Below are positions 36,322-45,418 of a DNA stretch of 64,000 nucleotides, one piece after another. The DNA comes from Pelagicoccus enzymogenes (GTDB lineage: Bacteria; Verrucomicrobiota; Verrucomicrobiia; Opitutales; Opitutaceae). Where the stretch lies: NCBI RefSeq assembly GCF_014803405.1, contig NZ_JACYFG010000006.1, positions 689,501-753,500 on the forward strand, written 5' to 3'. Position 1 is the stretch's first letter. The number at the start of each line of letters is the position of its first letter. Position numbers and translations under genes: made by a program. The notes under the pieces were generated by a model. It made no database searches, was not told where the DNA came from, and saw only the letters and a list, made by a program, of their open reading frames with translations.

Positions 36322-37518
36322 CTAAATCTCCCGCTCCTTCTCCTCGATCGCCAAGCGGTAGACTGCCTCCAAGCGATCGCCCACGTGTTGCAGGTCATGC
36401 GTCGCCGCCGCATCCAAGGAGGCCTGCCGCATGCGTCCATGCAACTCCCGGTCTTCCATCAAGCGCGTCATACGCTCCGCCATCTCCCGCACGTCGTCAG
36501 GCTCGAAAATCAAGCCATTCACTCCGTCATCCACCAGCTCGGGAATTCCTTTGGCCCGCGGACCAACCAACGGCAAGCCGAAGGCCAAGGCCTCCAATAT
36601 GCTCACCGGTTGGTTCTCCGTCTTGCTGGCCGTCACGAAGACGTCGCCCAGCAAGGGATAGTTTTGCTTCATTAAAATGTCGCGCTCGACGCGGCCCGTC
36701 CGGATCACGGAATCCTTGATTCCCAGCTCCTCAATCTTCGCGTCCACCGCCTCGTCCCCCGGACCGTTCCCGATCAACACGAACTTAGCCTTGGGATTCG
36801 CCTCCAAGGTCAGGGCAAAGGCCTCCAAGGCCACTTCCAACGACTTTTCCGGCGAAACCCGTCCGATGTAGATGAAGGCAAAATCCTCGATTCCCATCGA
36901 CTTGCGAAACGCCTCGATCTCCTCCGGCGGACGCAGGCTCATGCGCTCGATCCCGTTGGAAAGCACGGTGGTGGGACGCCACATGCCCCGCGAAACCAAG
37001 TGGTCCCGCACCGACTCCGAAGGGCTCACTATCTGGTTGCAGCGATTGAAAAAGCCCACCGAGTACTTCCACATCAACTTTTGGGTCCAACCAAATGCCG
37101 GCAGGTAGAACTGCCGCAAGTAGTCCGGTTCAGCAAAAAAAGTGTGGAAGGTGCCCACGATCGGCACGTTCTTCCAACGAGCCAGCAACATTCCCTCCAA
37201 GCCGCAGCCGAACTCCGTGTGCACGTGCACCAGGTCAGGCGGATCCTGCCGCAATCGCCGGTAGGAGTAGAGAAAGAGAGGCATCGACCAACGCAGCTTC
37301 GGGATGTTGAAAGTCGGTACCGAGAACGGCAAGCCATAGACCGATACGCTCGAATCCAAGCCCGGAACCGTCTCGAAAGAGTCCGCCTTGCTGGCGCGCG
37401 GGTGAAAGATGCTCACGCTGTGACCGCGACGCGCCATCTCGTTGGCTTGATTGTAAACCGCTGAGCTGACGCCAGATATGTACGGCAGGAAACTATCTGT
37501 AAAAAGGCAAATTCTCAT
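36322..37518 (-). CDS. Glycosyltransferase family 4 (GT-B)
   Basis: A 398-residue GT4 enzyme. The N-terminal half starts MRICLFTDSFLPYISGVSSAV; the C-terminal half carries the nucleotide-sugar site FIYIGRVSPEKSL and the E-x7-E motif in ENQPVSILEALAFGLP. The closest architecture is the retaining glucosyl- and mannosyltransferases that modify diacylglycerol or phosphatidylinositol. A role in glycolipid or cell-surface glycan synthesis is likely; the exact acceptor is unknown. Start is the ATG ending at 37518. Confidence 0.88.
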   Translation of the reverse strand: MRICLFTDSFLPYISGVSSAVYNQANEMARRGHSVSIFHPRASKADSFETVPGLDSSVSVYGLPFSVPTFNIPKLRWSMPLFLYSYRRLRQDPPDLVHVHTEFGCGLEGMLLARWKNVPIVGTFHTFFAEPDYLRQFYLPAFGWTQKLMWKYSVGFFNRCNQIVSPSESVRDHLVSRGMWRPTTVLSNGIERMSLRPPEEIEAFRKSMGIEDFAFIYIGRVSPEKSLEVALEAFALTLEANPKAKFVLIGNGPGDEAVDAKIEELGIKDSVIRTGRVERDILMKQNYPLLGDVFVTASKTENQPVSILEALAFGLPLVGPRAKGIPELVDDGVNGLIFEPDDVREMAERMTRLMEDRELHGRMRQASLDAAATHDLQHVGDRLEAVYRLAIEEKEREI

Positions 37519-37688
37519 TTGGGACTACCTCGTTTTCCTCCGGTGGGGGCACCCGAAAACAAGGCCGCCGAATCTGCCAGCCGCCCAAATCCCCCGCAAG
37601 CCCCGAATCGAAGGGAACCAAGCGCCCCCTCGGCATTCTCATAATTTTAACCCTTCAGCCATCAGCCATATTCCTTCAACCTTCAGAC

Positions 37689-38633
37689 ATGCCTGACCCA
37701 CGCATCGCCGCGATCCGCGAATCCCTCACCACCCACATCCACGGCAAGCCTGCCGCCATCGACTCCGTCATCACCTGCCTCATTGCCGGCGGACACATCC
37801 TCATCGAAGACGTTCCGGGAGTGGGAAAAACCACCCTTGCCTACGCCCTCTCGAAAGCGCTGCACAGCGACTTCAACCGCATCCAATTCACTTCCGACCT
37901 CATCCCCTCCGACATCATCGGCGTCTCCATCTACCAGAAACCGGAGTCCCGCTTCGTTTTCCATCCCGGCCCCATCTTCGCAAACGTCGTGCTGGCCGAC
38001 GAAATAAACCGCTCCTCCCCAAAGTCCCAATCCGCCCTGCTCGAGGCCATGGAACGCGGTCTCGTTACCGTCGACGGAGAGTCGCACCCCATCGAGCGCC
38101 CCTTCATCGTCATCGCCACTCAAAATCCCGTCGACTTCGAAAGCACTTTCCCTCTGCCCAACGCCCAGCTCGACCGCTTCCTCATGCGCATTTCCATGGG
38201 CTACCCTGACGCCCAGTCGGAAAAGGAAATGCTGAAAGCGGGAGCCCTGCACTACGACGACATCGACATCGCCCCTGTAGTTGAAAAACAAGACATAGCA
38301 GACCTCCAAGCCCTCGCCCGCGAAATCTTCATCGAAGATTCCACCTACGACTACATCCACGACATCGTCACCAAAACCCGCGATCACCACGCCGTGGAAG
38401 TCGGCGTCAGCCCGCGGGGAGCCCTTGCCTTTAAGACTGCCGTGCAAGCAGCCGCTCTGGTCGACGGTCGCGACTTCGTTACTCCCGAAGACATTCGCCG
38501 CCTCGCCAAGCCTTGCCTCGCCCACCGCCTCCGCCTCCACGAGCGACATGGCTTCGACCTCGACTGGAACGCCGCCGCCGACCTCATCGGCGACATCTTG
38601 ACCGAACTCCCCCAACCCCACCAGAAGGACTGA
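37689..38633 (+). CDS. MoxR-family AAA+ ATPase
   Basis: A 314-residue MoxR ATPase. Walker A is G44-V-G-K-T-T and Walker B is LADEINRS (D104-E105). The sensor segment IVIATQNPVDFESTFPLP and the C-terminal lid (DGRDFVTPEDIRRLAKP) are typical. MoxR proteins act as chaperones for assembling protein complexes and are encoded with DUF58 and transglutaminase proteins, as here. It starts the 37.7-45.4 kb cassette. Confidence 0.93.
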   Translation: MPDPRIAAIRESLTTHIHGKPAAIDSVITCLIAGGHILIEDVPGVGKTTLAYALSKALHSDFNRIQFTSDLIPSDIIGVSIYQKPESRFVFHPGPIFANVVLADEINRSSPKSQSALLEAMERGLVTVDGESHPIERPFIVIATQNPVDFESTFPLPNAQLDRFLMRISMGYPDAQSEKEMLKAGALHYDDIDIAPVVEKQDIADLQALAREIFIEDSTYDYIHDIVTKTRDHHAVEVGVSPRGALAFKTAVQAAALVDGRDFVTPEDIRRLAKPCLAHRLRLHERHGFDLDWNAAADLIGDILTELPQPHQKD

Positions 38634-38686
38634 TTCTCTAATCCCCAAGCAGCGGATTCGCAGGAGATCCAAAGCATCGACGCCAA

Positions 38687-39760
38687 ATGAAACCCAAGCG
38701 AGAGAAAGCGCCCAGCATCTCCGTTTCCTCGGAGGAATCCGGACGGGTCGTGCTGCGGCTTGGCTTAATCTCCCTCGTCATCTACCTGGTCCTTCAAGTC
38801 GACTTTCTTGCCATCGTCGCCTGCGGCCTGCTGGGCGTATACTGGTCGTCCTCCATGCTCGCTCGTTCAAGCCTTGCCGGCCTCCGGATCGCCATATCCA
38901 CCAAACAACTACGCGCTCGCTGCGGAGAACCAGTCGATGCCCGCGTCCACCTAAAGAACGAGAATAGCGTCCTCCCCATCTTCTACCCCACCTTCTCCAT
39001 CCGCGAGGAATCGACCCGGCGGATCCAAGCCTTCCAATTCCACGGAATCGTGTTCCCCGGAAAGGGAGCGCAGCTGAGCGTCGACCCCATCCTCAATACC
39101 CGCGGACTCTGGCATTTGGAAGCCGACTCGCCACGCATCCAATTCCCTTTCGCCCTTCATCTCGCCCAGTCTAAGGCCACTTCGAAATCCCCTGAGATCG
39201 TGGTCTGGCCGCGCCCCGAAACCTTGGATGTCGACTCCCTGCTCAACGAGCCACCTCGCTTCCGCTTCGAGACCTCCGGAGAGCAGTCCATCCTGTCCGA
39301 GAATATTGAAGCAGCCCGGATCCGCGACTACCAAGCCGGCGATCCCAAATCCCGCATCAACTGGAAGCTCTCCGCGAAATTGGACAAGCTCACCATTATC
39401 GAACCACGCGACGAACGCCAAGAACGCTACGAGCTCCACCTCGAAACCTCCAAGGAGCTTTGGCCAAGCGAACTTGCCTTCGAGCGCATGCTTCGACTGG
39501 TCACAACCCTCGTATCCGAACTTTCACGACGTAAGCTAGTTCAAGGCATCACCATCGATGCCCTCCACTACCCGCTTGCTAACAACCGGGACCTCATCCG
39601 TTTCTACGATGCCCTCGCCGTTGCGACACCCAGCTCAAAATCGCCCGAAGCGCCCTTACCTCCCCGTCGCCACCACCTCTGGATCCTTCCCGCTCCCAAC
39701 TCCGAAATCCTGCTCGCGTCCCAATCCGCCCCCACTTTCGAAAGGGAGGTGGTTAGATGA
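38687..39760 (+). CDS. DUF58 membrane protein
   Basis: A 357-residue protein: two membrane helices near the N-terminus (about 24-60), a beta domain, and the DUF58 motif RIRDYQAGDPKSRINWKLSA (about residues 205-224). DUF58 proteins have a von Willebrand-like fold and are found with MoxR. The last ATGA overlaps the start of the transglutaminase gene, so the two are translationally coupled. Confidence 0.9.
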   Translation: MKPKREKAPSISVSSEESGRVVLRLGLISLVIYLVLQVDFLAIVACGLLGVYWSSSMLARSSLAGLRIAISTKQLRARCGEPVDARVHLKNENSVLPIFYPTFSIREESTRRIQAFQFHGIVFPGKGAQLSVDPILNTRGLWHLEADSPRIQFPFALHLAQSKATSKSPEIVVWPRPETLDVDSLLNEPPRFRFETSGEQSILSENIEAARIRDYQAGDPKSRINWKLSAKLDKLTIIEPRDERQERYELHLETSKELWPSELAFERMLRLVTTLVSELSRRKLVQGITIDALHYPLANNRDLIRFYDALAVATPSSKSPEAPLPPRRHHLWILPAPNSEILLASQSAPTFEREVVR

Positions 39761-42700
39761 CCCTCAAGCCCCCCCAAGCGACTCGCCCCGCTCGCATCAC
39801 CTTGAGCTACTGGCTGGCCCTCAGCAGCGGACTAATCGCATTCGCCATCGTTTCGCAGAACCCGCTACTCACCCTCGCAATCGGTGGCGGCAGCCTCGCA
39901 TTGAAATGTTTTCCTCGCTCCGCCTCCAAGTTCGTTCGATACGGATCGCAATTCGTCTTCACCCTGCTGGTCTACACGGCGGCCCTACTTCCCCTTTGGC
40001 CTGAACCGTATTCGGATTACTACTACAGCCCCCTTGTCCTTATCTTTTGCGTTTCCCTGATCGCCGCCCTCAATCGCTTCAGCTACGGCGGAAGCCGCGG
40101 CGTAACAAGCATCGCCGCCATCGCCTTCCTCCTGTTCATCAGAAACATCTTGCTCTTCTTCCACTTCGAGGCGCCGCTTGCCGAGCTCGGCTACAGCCTC
40201 GCTTTCGTCGCCCTCATGGAAGTCGCGCTTTCGCCGCGCTTCAAGGACAGCGAGGACCATCCCCACCCGGAACTCGTGTTCGGGCTCCTCCTCGCCCTCG
40301 TTGCCAGCTTCCACTTCACCTCTCTTCCGCTCGGCCTCGTGCTGGCCGGTCTTCCCATCATCGCCTTTCTCGTCCGCAATCACGAGCTGGCAAAAATCGC
40401 CAACGAACACACTCGGCCCGCACACTCCCTTTCTCCCAGCGCGCCCTCGCCAGCATTCGCCCTCAATCGCTTCGCCCTCGCTGGCCTGCCGCTACTCATC
40501 GCCTTCCTCCTCTACATTACGGCCCTACAGGCTCCGTTCTGGGGAGACTTCCTCCCGGATAACGCTCCCTACTTCACAAAGTCGGTCGCCCAAAAAGCGA
40601 ACTCCATCTCGCAAGCCTCCAACCTTGAGGACGAGATCGTGACCGACACAACCAACCGCGTCGTCAACCCGCAACTCATTCGGGAAAAGGCCAAGCAAAT
40701 CGCCCAAAACTGGCAAGGCGAACCGCAACAAAAACCGCCTCCCAGCGGACGCGAAAACGAAGGAAACAACAAGCGCTTCTCCCAAAACCTGAGAGACGAT
40801 GCGGCAAAGCCCCAGCCCTACGACGAGGACAACTTCGAGTATCGACTCGGCCCCTTCGCCCGTGACCGAGCCCGCCCCCCTTCCCAGACCTACGACGCTT
40901 CGGAACAAGGCGGTGGCGGCCTTCGGTTTCCACAGCTTTCCGAATCTCGCCCTCAGCCCTCGGGACAAAGAAGACTCGACACCGGAACTCCACCCACGCC
41001 GGATGGACTCAAGCCCGGCGTGCCCGGAGGCTTGGATACCGACATCAGCAACTTCACCGGCGGCCCTGAAACAGGGCTCGCTTCCAACTCCCCCTCCGAC
41101 GAAAGCCTGAGCCAGCTGCAACGCTCGGCCACCGAGCCGCTCGCTCCCGAAGCAGATTCGCCCACCGAAGATTTCGACAGGTTCCTCGACTCCTTCGAGC
41201 AACCCGAGAAAGCGATCACCCAAGCGCTCAACCTCGAAGGCAGCGACGTCTCCGCCCTTCTCAGCGAGGAAGCCCTTGCCATCGTCAAACTCGACTCGCC
41301 CCGAGCCGCCCCTCGCCGACTCTACCTGCGTAGTAACGTATTGGATACAGTAGACCGTTACGGAATGGGCGCCATCCGCGGGAGCGAAGGTCGCGTCGAA
41401 CTGCCCGCAGACGAGGATCGCATTCTTACCCTGCGCAGCTTTCGCCAAAGCAAAAGCGAGGGCAGCTCGCTGACGATCACCTCCAATCAAAGCCGCAGCC
41501 CCACCTTGCCCTTGCCAGAGTCGTTTGGGCGTATCCAAGTTTTCGGGGCCGACACCCTGAACGTGTATCCAGAGGAACGAGTGGCACTCGCCCCCCGCTC
41601 CGAGGAGCCGATCTCCTACCGCGTCTACGAGGCGGACCTGGAAGTGACGGATCGAGAACGAAAAGGTTCCAGCCCGAGCGAAGCCTATCGCCAACGCATG
41701 CTGGAGGTACCGCTCGACAGCGACGACCGCGCCTACCTAGAGAAACTCGCCAAACGAGTGGGTGGCAGCCGATCCCCCACTCGCCAATTCGCGTATCGGT
41801 TCGCCAACTACTTCTCCCACCGCCACCCTTACTCCTATTTCGTCGACATTCCGCCAGGGCCCGGACACTCCGTCGTTCGTTGGCTGGAAAACGAGTCCCC
41901 CGGACTCTGCTCCAACTACGCTGCCGCCTTCGTCCTGCTCGCCCGCAGCCGCGGCATTCCTGCTCGCGTTGTCGGAGGCTTCGCGTCGGACGAGTTCGAC
42001 AGCGCCGAGAAACGCTATATCATGCGACAACGCAACGCGCACGCATGGGTCGAGTTCCTCGACGAATCCGATAAGTGGATACGCTTCGACCCCACCCCTG
42101 GCATAAGCGAGACGGAAATTCGCCGCGCGGAACAATACGTCACCGCAGGCAACCCTCTCAGCCTCATGCGCCTGCTCGCCAAAGAGGAGCAAGCAAGCTC
42201 GGACAAGGAAGACACCGACGATCGAAGCTCCTCCCCCGATTCCGAACCGGCTCAGGAGACCGAACCTCCCCTCGAGCTCGCAAAAACCGAAAGCGCTGAG
42301 CCAGTCCCAACCACGCCTGCGGAGAGTACCCCTCCCCAAGCGAAAGCCACCTCCACGCCCGAATCGGGGCCTGGCCCCGAAAATGCGGCCGTCACGCAGA
42401 CGGCCAGCCCCACTCCCAAGCCTTCCCAAGCGTCCCCCTCGAAGCCCGAGACGAAACCATCCACCCCTCCATCGCCGCCCGCCCAACAGCCTACAACTAA
42501 CAGCGAGAACCCAAATTCCACTTCTCGAACAGCAAACGAGGACGCCAACCCGCCTTGGCTTCTCCTACTGGCCGTGTTGGCCCTCGTCATTCCAACCATC
42601 GCCTATCTCATGCGCTTCAAAAAACCAGCCCCCGCGAGCCCCGAACTTCAGCTTCGCCAACAGGCCGGCCGCCTGTTGGCCCAGCTCGACTCCCTCCTCC

Positions 42701-42846
42701 AGCAGCACGAGCTCACCGACGACCCGATCTGGATCGAGACCCGCCAAAACCTCTCCGAGCAGCGTTACGGTCGCGACACCAACCCCATCCTCGTCGAGGA
42801 CCTCGCCGTCAAAGTAGCCCTCCTCTCCAAGCGGAAGCCAAACTAG
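39757..42846 (+). CDS. Large TgpA-like membrane transglutaminase/protease
   Basis: A 1029-residue membrane protein. N-terminal membrane helices (about 20-265) are followed by a long disordered Gly/Pro/Ser/Asp-rich region (about 280-500), then a transglutaminase-like domain with the catalytic triad C718 (GLCSNYAAAF), H762 (NAHAWVEF) and D778 (WIRFDPTPG). A Pro/Thr/Ser-rich linker leads to a last membrane helix (about 933-953) and a short cytoplasmic tail. The core domain sits outside the cytoplasm. Family members couple MoxR and DUF58 to cell-envelope work, but the reaction is not known. The internal disordered region is unusually long. Confidence 0.9.
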   Translation: MTLKPPQATRPARITLSYWLALSSGLIAFAIVSQNPLLTLAIGGGSLALKCFPRSASKFVRYGSQFVFTLLVYTAALLPLWPEPYSDYYYSPLVLIFCVSLIAALNRFSYGGSRGVTSIAAIAFLLFIRNILLFFHFEAPLAELGYSLAFVALMEVALSPRFKDSEDHPHPELVFGLLLALVASFHFTSLPLGLVLAGLPIIAFLVRNHELAKIANEHTRPAHSLSPSAPSPAFALNRFALAGLPLLIAFLLYITALQAPFWGDFLPDNAPYFTKSVAQKANSISQASNLEDEIVTDTTNRVVNPQLIREKAKQIAQNWQGEPQQKPPPSGRENEGNNKRFSQNLRDDAAKPQPYDEDNFEYRLGPFARDRARPPSQTYDASEQGGGGLRFPQLSESRPQPSGQRRLDTGTPPTPDGLKPGVPGGLDTDISNFTGGPETGLASNSPSDESLSQLQRSATEPLAPEADSPTEDFDRFLDSFEQPEKAITQALNLEGSDVSALLSEEALAIVKLDSPRAAPRRLYLRSNVLDTVDRYGMGAIRGSEGRVELPADEDRILTLRSFRQSKSEGSSLTITSNQSRSPTLPLPESFGRIQVFGADTLNVYPEERVALAPRSEEPISYRVYEADLEVTDRERKGSSPSEAYRQRMLEVPLDSDDRAYLEKLAKRVGGSRSPTRQFAYRFANYFSHRHPYSYFVDIPPGPGHSVVRWLENESPGLCSNYAAAFVLLARSRGIPARVVGGFASDEFDSAEKRYIMRQRNAHAWVEFLDESDKWIRFDPTPGISETEIRRAEQYVTAGNPLSLMRLLAKEEQASSDKEDTDDRSSSPDSEPAQETEPPLELAKTESAEPVPTTPAESTPPQAKATSTPESGPGPENAAVTQTASPTPKPSQASPSKPETKPSTPPSPPAQQPTTNSENPNSTSRTANEDANPPWLLLLAVLALVIPTIAYLMRFKKPAPASPELQLRQQAGRLLAQLDSLLQQHELTDDPIWIETRQNLSEQRYGRDTNPILVEDLAVKVALLSKRKPN

Positions 42847-43047
42847 GCGAGCCCCTGTTCCGCGTCTCCCGATTTTCCTGGCAATTTATTTTCTGAATAA
42901 ATGCCCAGATGGCTTCGTCTTTCTCGTGTTGGACCCCGCTCCAGCACTCGTTTTCACTACCCTGGACAAACTGACTTCAAGGACAGCGACCTATCCCATC
43001 GCCTCCCAGGGCGTAGCAAGGCCCCGCCACAAAGGAAATTTAGCACC

Positions 43048-45354
43048 ATGCAAAACCCAGCTCGCAACCGTCTCCTCCGCAGCTCTAAGGCAGTCTTCGC
43101 CTGCGCCTTAGCCATGCTCCTGCTCCCCCTTCCCTACAGCACGCTCGAAGCAGGCGGACGCTCCCGAGAAACCCAAGGGCAGGGACAGACCAATAACTCT
43201 TCCCAACGCTCGGCTCCGAGCCGCACCCAGCCTCGCGCCCAAGCCCGCCCAACCCCGCCGCCACCTCCCCCCGCTTCCAACAATAGCCGCAATAGCAACC
43301 GCAGCAGTTCGCAACAACGCGTCCAACCTTCGCCGCCACCCCGCGTTTCTACCCCCAGCCGCACCCCTTCGCGCTCCACAACCCAGCCACGTCGCACAAC
43401 GCCCCCGCGCAGTGCCCCATCCGTCACCCCTTCGCGCACACCTCAACGGACGCCTCCCCCTCAGGTACGCACCACTCCTCAGGTACGCACCACTCCCCAA
43501 GCGAGCAGAACCCCGTCCCGCGCCACGACTCCCCAGCAACGTCGCGTCACTACCGCGACCACGCAAAACCGCAGCTCGCAACAGAATCGAGCAACCGTCA
43601 GCCGCCCGCAGAGCAATCGGAGCTCCACCATCACCACCAACCGCACTCAACGCAGGGCTCCCGAAAAGACCGCTACCGTAAGTCGCAGCACAAGCACCCA
43701 AACGCGGGTGACCACCCCCAGCTCCACGCAGATACGACGCGCCAACATCGCCACCATCACCCGAGCCAACCGCGACCCCCAGAACCGCAATTCAAGAAAC
43801 AGTACCGTCACCCCTGCTCGTAACCAATCGATCAATACACACCGAGCCTCTACCACGACCACTCGCACAACGACCGTAAGCCGTAATCAGCGAGGCAGTT
43901 CCGATCAGGGCGATAGAAACAGAAACGAACGCCCCAGTCGCCAGATTACCGTAGAAAAGAGCTACGACCAGAACCGAGACGTAGCCCGCACTGTCTACCA
44001 GGAACGACGCGAAAAGACGCGAGCCACCGTTAGCCAGCGCCGAGATCGCGAACGCCAGCAAGTCATCAACCAAATCGAAGGCAAAGGCCAAGGACACGAT
44101 CGCAACGTTCATCCCAAAGTCGCGATTCGCCAAGAGCTCGCGGAACGCTCGCGCCATGACCATCGCGACCAACGCGCCCGCAACGACCGCCACGGCAACC
44201 GCACCACCCGCATCATCCATTTCGACAAGCACCACCATCGCCACAGTTCGAGCTGCGGGCACCACTACTACGAGGGTCGCTGGCACGACTTCCCCCGTCA
44301 CCACCGCCACTATGACGGCTGCGGCCACCATCGCCACTCAGGGACATGGATCTCATTCAGCATCGGCCATGTCCACGGCATCGGTTGCGGACACTTCTAC
44401 GAGAACGGCATCTGGCTGTCCCACGTCGGAAGCCGCCACCGCCACTACTCCGGTTGCGGGCACTATTACTACGACGGTTTTTGGCACAATACATCCTGCT
44501 ATCACATCCATGGACCCGGCTGCGGACACTACTACTACGACGGCCGCTGGAACGATTTCCCCCACACCCACGTCCACACCGACTACTGCGGGCATATGTA
44601 CGACGGAAGCCGCTGGCTCATCGTCAGCTCGGACACTCATGTCCATAGCGCCAACTGCGGACACTACAAAATCTCAGGTCGGTGGTATGCGTATCCGAGA
44701 GAATACTACACCATGAATCGGGAAAACAGCCTCTACTTCTTTGTGGACCTAGGCGACTATCGCAACCGGAACATCCCCGAAGAAGCGTACGAAGCATACC
44801 TCGACGGCGGCAGTCCCGTCGACATCTTCCGCTCGAGCCAAGCCTTGGCCAAAGCCTACGCAGCCTTTGCCAAAGGCAGCTACTACGACTCCCTCGTACA
44901 ATTCAAGATCGCGAGCAAGAGGGAACCGCAGAATGCCCTCATCCACCTCGCCAGCGCCCAAGCCCAGATCGCCGTAAAAGACTATCGATCCGCCTTCGAC
45001 GACATCGTACGCGGTCTTGAACTCTTCCCCGAGTGGGCAGACGCATACGTTAACCTAAGCGAAATCTACTCCCGCACCGAAGACCTAGAGCGGCACTCCC
45101 AGCTCCTCAAGGACTGGGTCGCTCGCTACCCGCGCGACTACAAGGCCCACTTCGTCCTCGGATACTTCTACTACTTCCATCAGGAGTACGATGCCGCTAA
45201 AGACGAGCTGCTCTACGCCCTTTCTTGGGACGACGACCTCAAAGCCGCCCATATCCTCATGGACCACATCTTAGCCTTCGAGGCCGAGTCCGAAGTCCTC
45301 ACCATCGAGGAAGAGGCCTCCCCCGAGGAAGAAGCCATCATCACCACAGAATGA
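43048..45354 (+). CDS. Secreted protein with seven His/Cys repeats and a C-terminal TPR region
   Basis: A 768-residue protein of no family I recognise. Residues 1-35 are a signal peptide (ACALAMLLLPLPYSTLEAGG). Residues about 40-300 are low-complexity Ser/Thr/Arg/Pro/Gln. Residues about 300-390 are charged and coiled-coil-like. Residues 395-546 hold seven tandem repeats with the pattern H-x-H-x3-C-G-H-x5-G-x-W. The Cys are at 403, 425, 447, 470, 492, 514 and 537 (steps of 22, 22, 23, 22, 22, 23), and a Trp follows nine residues after each. Residues about 590-740 are TPR-like. The repeats look like metal-binding units. I start at the ATG at 43048, where the signal begins. It follows the MoxR/DUF58/transglutaminase genes on the same strand after a 201-base gap and could be their substrate or partner; this is inference. 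Confidence 0.7.
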   Translation: MQNPARNRLLRSSKAVFACALAMLLLPLPYSTLEAGGRSRETQGQGQTNNSSQRSAPSRTQPRAQARPTPPPPPPASNNSRNSNRSSSQQRVQPSPPPRVSTPSRTPSRSTTQPRRTTPPRSAPSVTPSRTPQRTPPPQVRTTPQVRTTPQASRTPSRATTPQQRRVTTATTQNRSSQQNRATVSRPQSNRSSTITTNRTQRRAPEKTATVSRSTSTQTRVTTPSSTQIRRANIATITRANRDPQNRNSRNSTVTPARNQSINTHRASTTTTRTTTVSRNQRGSSDQGDRNRNERPSRQITVEKSYDQNRDVARTVYQERREKTRATVSQRRDRERQQVINQIEGKGQGHDRNVHPKVAIRQELAERSRHDHRDQRARNDRHGNRTTRIIHFDKHHHRHSSSCGHHYYEGRWHDFPRHHRHYDGCGHHRHSGTWISFSIGHVHGIGCGHFYENGIWLSHVGSRHRHYSGCGHYYYDGFWHNTSCYHIHGPGCGHYYYDGRWNDFPHTHVHTDYCGHMYDGSRWLIVSSDTHVHSANCGHYKISGRWYAYPREYYTMNRENSLYFFVDLGDYRNRNIPEEAYEAYLDGGSPVDIFRSSQALAKAYAAFAKGSYYDSLVQFKIASKREPQNALIHLASAQAQIAVKDYRSAFDDIVRGLELFPEWADAYVNLSEIYSRTEDLERHSQLLKDWVARYPRDYKAHFVLGYFYYFHQEYDAAKDELLYALSWDDDLKAAHILMDHILAFEAESEVLTIEEEASPEEEAIITTE
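44230..44685 (+). other. Seven-fold HxHx3CGHx5GxW repeat block
   Basis: The coding block for residues 395-546 of the secreted protein. HxH, CGH and Trp are present in all seven units; Gly at Cys+7 is in six, and in unit 6 it is shifted by one. The only extra Cys is at 484. Confidence 0.85.
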
Positions 45355-45392
45355 TACACGGTGCGCGGCCGCGAGCCGCGACTACAAAGGGG

Positions 45393-45418
45393 AAGGCTGA
45401 AGCAGCTTACTCAGCCTT
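45393..45418. terminator. Shared terminator between convergent genes
   Basis: AAGGCTGA (45393-45400) and TCAGCCTT (45411-45418) form an 8-base stem in the convergent gap; it covers the minus-strand stop codon at 45407-45409. U-runs on either side are weak. Confidence 0.45.

Noticed and set aside
44156-44716. Alternative Thr/Ala-rich frame over the His/Cys repeats
   Set aside because: Produced by the strong period of the repeat DNA; the in-frame protein has a signal peptide and perfectly spaced Cys.
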